From: Cyclospora cayetanensis
Taxonomy: Eukaryota > Apicomplexa > Conoidasida > Eucoccidiorida > Eimeriidae
Direction: 5' to 3'
DNA: 64,000 nt
Assembly (NCBI RefSeq): GCF_002999335.1
Contig: NW_020312381.1
Coordinates: forward strand, 1-64,000
This document shows, one piece after another, positions 58,938-64,000 of the stretch. The position numbers were made by a program, and so were the translations under genes. Each line of letters opens with the position of its first letter. Position 1 is the stretch's first letter. A model generated the notes under the pieces. The model had not been told where the DNA came from. It did no database searches and worked only from the letters and a program-made list of their open reading frames with translations.

Positions 58938-61169
58938 GGTTGCCTCTGACTGCCACGTCGAGATCACACGGGAGAAGTAGATTGCACGACAGTGCGGCGA
59001 TGCTCAAAAAAAGTTGCAGTAATTGTGAGTTCAAATTCGCCTCTCAAGGCTGATAAAGCATAAATGGCTGCCTTCAGTAGCAGTAGGTAGGTCCCCGTCC
59101 CCCGGTGAAGACCAACGCGTTACGTAGCGGGTCTACCGCCGTTACTCTCTCTCCCGCACAGCGGGCGACCGGGGAAAGGCAACGCTTGCTTTCTTCCCTC
59201 TCAGTATAAACAGCGAAAAAAAAAGCTCAGCGCTAGCCACAACTGTCTAATAATTGGGTGTACTGTGTAATTTTAAAGTCCCCTGCGGAGGGCTCATGCA
59301 TTCGCCCAAAAATAGCAGTGCGGGGGATGGTCTCAGCCCCACAGCTCGCCCTGGTACAGCACCACTATCAAAGGCCCACACTTCCAGTCAACAAGCTCTA
59401 TTTGTTGTGAGCATGCCATCATTCAAGAAGTAACGCGGCAGACAGGTGTAGGCAATTTTGTAGCGCCCTCAGCGCAAATGCATGGATGGCGAGGTGAGAC
59501 AGGCAGTCGTGCCAGCTGCAGGATAGTAGGTCTTTAGTAATGCCCTAGAAAGGAAGGGCGTGAACGAGTCATAAACCGAAGGTAAGCAGAATACTGTCTT
59601 ATTAAATGCAAATGGGCTTCGGAGAAGGTTGCAGAGGCAAGTGCCACGACAGCACGCTCTACATTCTTGCCTGCGGGAAAACGGCCCAAGAGTGTGTCTA
59701 CGGGAATTAGCTTTACGCAACACACGCTTAAAGGGGGAAGGGTACCCTGTACGTGTTTTATTACCTTTTGGCCAGCGACTTGTGCTTCTAACAGTCTCCT
59801 GCCGCTGCCTTGTCCTCTGCTATCGCCTACTCCACTGTGACTCACACATATGTGTAGCAAGGGTCCTCGTTTTTTTAAAAAAAGAGCTTTTGCCTTGTTC
59901 TTTTTGGGGATAGCTGCATCCTGTCATTTGATAGGCTTAGGAGGTCGTGCTTCCCCTAGTTTGATTTCAATTGCTGGCTCGCTGACATTCCACAGGGAGT
60001 AACCGTAAAGTGAAGCTCAATCAAAGACCTAGTCATTACCGGGCTCCGTTACACCTTAAAAACCTCTGCCACACTCATTATCTGTTTCACTATAATTACA
60101 AACAAATTCACTAACTGGTGTGTTTGTCTGTAAAGCTTATTTATTGGAAAGCACTGCTGGGCGGATACATGTACCGCAATGTTGTGCGCGCCCGAGCTAG
60201 ATGCGCTGTGTAGCGAGCTCCAAATGCTCTGGATGCTTGGAGGACGCACGCCCCAAGTGTACCTATTTCTTCATGTGAGAACTCTGAAGGTTGCGGGCAG
60301 GGAAGGGATGGAGCCCTCATACGAAAAACTCATTGATATACCGTTTATTTGTATTGAGTCTCGAATTGAGTGCCCCCCAAGAAAACCCTTGATGGAGGCT
60401 TCTAGGTGGTAGTATGGCATGGATAGATGTGGTTGCTATCATTTCATCCAGAGGTTCTTGACACAATGGGATGCCAGGCCTCAATACAACATTTGTAGGG
60501 CTTCTACATAAAATCACTTGGCAATTAAGAATAATCCAGTTATCTTTGGGAGCAAGGCGAGGAAAGAACCTCTTGCTGATCAAAGTTGGTGCTGGAGCAG
60601 CCTCTGTTCGGGCTGCAGAGGCCGGCCTGCAAGCTGACGTGAACCCAGTAGCTTCACAGCTAGTAGACAGGCATGATTTTGTCGATGCGCTAATTAGGAT
60701 ATGCATATCGGAACAGTAGGAAAGCCGGAATGATGGGCAAAGATTCGAAGTTTTGATTAGCCAGTTGGAGATGTACCCCGCAATACACCCCGCATATGGA
60801 GAGAAACGCATGCTTCTTGCGGCCTGTATTTTGAAAGGAAAAGGCTTTTACCTTTATTCTATTCATAAAGGGAATTTTCCTGCCTATTGGCACTGATACA
60901 CTTTAGTCCTCCATATAAGCCATTACTTATCGGTCCATGCATTTTTCAGGCCAACAGCATGTTTTGAGAGAATCGAGAAAACTAAGGCAGGAAAAAATAT
61001 CAATAGACCCATAGATCAAGTATTATGAAGCTTTGGTTCATAAAAGCCAAGAACGCAGACGAACACCAGAAAACTCGAATAATGTGCCTGGGCTGAATGG
61101 AAGCAGGCTGCTTGCGGAGCAAAGGGGGCACATCAAGGAAGCAAAACTCCCAACAACAGTCTGCACGGC
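58938..61169. other. Gene-poor region, 2.2 kb
   Basis: This includes the presumed promoter of the minus-strand transporter. A 164-residue minus frame (60317-60811) overlaps an 82-residue plus frame (60471-60719). Neither is recognised and either could be a chance frame or part of the decayed retroelement that follows. Confidence 0.5.
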
Positions 61170-61926
61170 ATGAAGGGCTCCACAGAAGATGGAGCACCAT
61201 TTTGGGATTCACCACGGTTCAATTGTGCGCCTATACAAGCTCAGACTGATATTCGTGGATTGCCAGCGTTACTTGACGCTGGATGTGAAATGGATGGATT
61301 TCACGATAACCCGGCACATAAGTGCAATCCGCCCTTTTACTTGTCAGCGCAGCGCCCAAAACTCAAGTCTGCTGACGGGCGGCAGAAAGTACGCAGTGGC
61401 AAGGCTACTGCAATTATTCGGTACTTTACAACAGAATTGGATTCTATCAGCATGGTCGATGAGTCCAATTTTGGACCGGCACACCATGACGTAATTTTAG
61501 GTATGCCATGGGTAGCCCATTGGAAGGCGAGCATGCGGCCACAGCTGAGTGCTGTGGAAGTTGGTGTGCCAGGCAGCAGTAGTACGAAGCAGTTCGTGGT
61601 CTCCACCGCGCGTATTTCGTGTGTGGTGAGCTGGGTAGAGTTGGTGCCTCAACAAGGTTAGACAAAGTCTTCAGGCAGGCGGCTCAGCAGCGCAGTGAGA
61701 GAAAACAGTTCTGAACATGCATTTCGTCATAGCGGCTCTGCAACCAGTTTTCTTATGCCAGACAGTGGGTTGGACTTTTAGCGAAGAAAGAGCAGGAATG
61801 GGCAAATACTGAGGAGGAGTTTGTGCATGTGCTAAATAATTACGAGCTGCCAGGAGGCTGCCCACTTTCTGGTCGTCCAGTGCGCCGTACTCACCTATTC
61901 CCGGGTCAGTCCCAAGCTATGCTTTA
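61170..61926 (+). mobile_element. Decayed Ty3/gypsy-like pol fragment (retropepsin and the segment before reverse transcriptase)
   Basis: The frame 61170-61661 reads like a Ty3/gypsy retropepsin: LPALLDAGCE where functional enzymes have D-S/T-G, then KLKSADGR, and DVILGMPWVAHW, the conserved motif near the end of these proteases. A different frame (61731-61926) reads NNYELPGG then RPVRRTHLFPG, like the linker ahead of reverse transcriptase. The frame change, the altered active site and the lack of any following reverse transcriptase show a dead fragment. LTRs, a primer-binding site and target-site duplications were not found. Eimeria genomes are known to carry chromovirus-like retroelement remnants, which fits. 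Confidence 0.66.
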
Positions 61927-63124
61927 GGCTGTTGAAAGGTTTTATAGCATAAAGAGGGGAGTGAGCAGTAGGCGAATAATATGTTTAAAAAGGCAAAGTA
62001 CAGTCTGTCTACTCGACATTTGACTTCACAGACTCCCTACTAGATTCCCCCATTCTCCCTGATTACAAGCTTAACAGACTTTTTGCCCCTGCACGCACAA
62101 GCTTCACACCACCCTTATGTCGTTTGCATTTGGTAATGTCCCAGCTTAACTGCAACGCACAGTTAATTGAGAGTTTTATGAGCCTATGAAGGAGAGACTA
62201 ATGGCAGTGCACATAGATTACAACTCCATCATTTACCCTTGCAAGTGTCACAAAGTTGTCATCATTGGCTTTTTAGAAAGTTGCGTCTCAAATTAAGCGC
62301 AAAACTTTGCGGCGCAGGCAAGTGACCCGTGTGAACGCGAAACATCCACAGGGAGGCGTACAACTACTACATTTGATGACTGTAGACCACCGCTCACACG
62401 AGAGCAGAGCTTCTGGTGAAGTATTGTGGAGGATGTGAAGGACGGTGCTTAACGGATGATCAGCTGCGGGGTCCGTTACCCGCTAGTGAATTTGCAGCTG
62501 TGGTTGACAGCGCTAGTAGCCGGGGATGGTATGCCTGCCTCCCTTATTACTTGCCCCCCTCTCGCAGGTTCTGCATTAACCAGCTACCCTGTTATAGATA
62601 TTGCTTGGACATTCCCCGGTTACCATCGTTAGGGTGTTCTCTGCCCTCAGATTTAGGCGCAGGCAATCCTAATTATCGATTCCTTGCATTATTCCTTATG
62701 CTTCCTCTGGAACCTGGAAAGCGATTAAGCTAAGTACTCCGGTTATACTTGCAAGCAAACTATGCTCCATGAGGGGCGGCTGCACTGCTGAACGAAGGTC
62801 CTTTTGAGATTTCTCTATATGATATTCTGATCTTTCGTTTTTCTTTGTACAGGCGGCTCACACATTTCAGTGCTTTGACGACAGGGTTTTAGCGCCGTTG
62901 AGGTCGTCTGTTCGTTTCCCCATTCATTTCCGGCTAGTGTTGCGTTGCTCTTCGCCTCGACTTTACTTTAGCATCCGACACAGAAATTTGTTTTCATTCG
63001 CACTGTTTTCGACTTCTGCCTACCTGAGGAGTGGCGACAGGGTGGAAGCTCCTACACTGCCCCACATGTAGTTGGGTTCGGCCGACAGGTACGGCACGCG
63101 AGGATATGTGCTCTGAAGTCGAAG
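61927..63124. other. Intergenic region, nothing recognised
   Basis: There are only short frames (longest 62416-62733, +, 105 residues, no resemblance). No sign of reverse transcriptase, RNase H or integrase continuing from the retroelement fragment was seen. Confidence 0.5.
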
Positions 63125-63600
63125 CCGGGATGATGCATTATTCGTACGCTAGTGTACCTGAACTATGAATTTAAAAAGAATTGACCAGTTGGTCTGACTG
63201 TATATATATCTTAGCTATTGCAAAGTACTATTAGCACAGTTCCAAAACACGCAATGTTGTGCGTACCTGGGCTGAATGCTGTGTTTAACTACCTGTGAGT
63301 GCTAGGAGTACACAGAGAAAATGCAGCTGTGAACACCCTAGCTGTTCCCCTCTCCTAACGTGGAAGACATTCTCAGGCCGCGAGAAGGGAGGGCGGAAGT
63401 TCTTTTGTAAAGTCACTCAATAACTTTTGCATGAAGTTTGTAAGAAGTCCGAGGTCGAGGCTCTCTCAGCAGAGGACTTAGATGTGGCTCTAGATAATGC
63501 TTTTCCGTAACAGACTTTCTGTGTCTTTGACCTAATGCAACCGGATTTCGGAACGTTGAGAGAGCCAGATAGAGTGTGCACACAGACGCCGAACACTGAT
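63125..63600 (+). repeat. Diverged dispersed repeat, right copy
   Basis: Aligns by eye with 815-1310 in the same orientation, with shared blocks in the same order (for example gca-agtact, atgttgtg, atgctgtgt, agttcttttg, cactcaat, agtttgta). It has a single copy of the unit that is tandemly duplicated on the left. It starts about 1.2 kb after the retroelement fragment. Confidence 0.55.
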
Positions 63601-64000
63601 TCCTCTTGTATTGAGCCAACTCTTACGCTGGAAAAAATGATATGCACAACCGGTTACACCAAATAATGTATTCTTTGTAAATTCTTAAGTAGAATAATTC
63701 GTGTAGAAGAAAATGAGTATTTGTATATTTGCGCGCTGCACACCGCCTAAGTGTGGGTTTCACTACGGCATGTTCAGGTGCTGCAACATTCCGTGGGAAT
63801 GGCTGCTCAAGGTGGCTCCGCTAGGGCTAAAGTTTGTATGCTCCTCGAGTATTCCTTTACAAACAAGGGAAGATACTTATCTTACCGGAAACTTCTTCAT
63901 CATGAATGGCAAATGAGTCAACAGCATGCAGAAGTTTGTAGTGCGTGTGATACGCATTTCGCATAAATATTTCGTGATTTCATCAAAATAGTATACGTTT

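Noticed and set aside
58938..58967. Ten extra N-terminal residues of the minus-strand transporter
   Set aside because: The frame begins at a GTG. The first true ATG is at 58937.
60317..60811. 164-residue minus-strand frame
   Set aside because: No recognised family and no splice context, and it overlaps an open plus frame. Not enough to call a gene.
63060..63110. gttgggttcggccgac considered as a tRNA B-box
   Set aside because: No acceptor, anticodon or D-arm pairing could be drawn around it.

Overview
The window looks like nuclear DNA of a coccidian apicomplexan, most likely an Eimeria species. The evidence is short spliceosomal introns in most genes, very long CAG-derived runs of Gln, Ala and Ser that break into almost every larger exon between 16 and 52 kb, and recognisable eukaryotic and apicomplexan genes: IFT38, a Rok1/DDX52-type helicase, RPA32, a VWA3-type protein, COG3 and two ApiAT-type transporters. 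There are no bacterial-style operons, ribosome binding sites or CRISPR arrays. No telomere-like repeats were seen.

Layout. 0.1 kb: tRNA-His(GTG) on +, with a 10-bp hairpin flush against its 5' end. 2.3-3.9 kb: IFT38/CLUAP1 (+, 3 exons). 4.3-9.1 kb: DDX52/Rok1 RNA helicase (-, 10 exons plus a likely eleventh). 9.7-11.7 kb: RPA32 (+, 7 exons), divergent from the helicase across about 0.6 kb. 11.7-17.0 kb: no supportable gene. 17.0-21.1 kb: VWA3-like protein (-, 3 exons). 23.9-38.8 kb: a huge minus-strand gene of about 3,700 codons, rich in poly-Gln/Ala/Ser, with an ankyrin-like exon and hydrophobic segments. 39-44.5 kb: no supportable gene. 44.5-52.1 kb: COG3 (-, about 18 exons) with an apparent single-base frameshift. 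53.6-58.9 kb: two intronless paralogous major-facilitator transporters of ApiAT type, arranged tail to tail. 61.2-61.9 kb: a decayed Ty3/gypsy-like pol fragment. About 0.5 kb near each end of the window is a diverged direct repeat.

The spliced models rest on three kinds of evidence: family similarity recalled from knowledge, GT(GC)-AG boundaries read by eye, and reading phase that carries across each junction. For the helicase, IFT38, VWA3-like and RPA32 genes every proposed junction keeps phase. For COG3 every junction keeps phase except at one exon, where one extra base is needed to explain the sequence. No alignment, RNA or database search was run.

Biology. The genes are mostly unrelated housekeeping functions: ribosome biogenesis, DNA replication and repair, Golgi tethering and nutrient uptake. 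IFT38, and possibly the VWA3-like protein, point to the flagellum, which in coccidia is made only by the male gamete. Gene-dense, CAG-rich stretches alternate with gene-poor, repeat-poor, more AT-rich stretches, as in the R and P segments described for Eimeria chromosomes.
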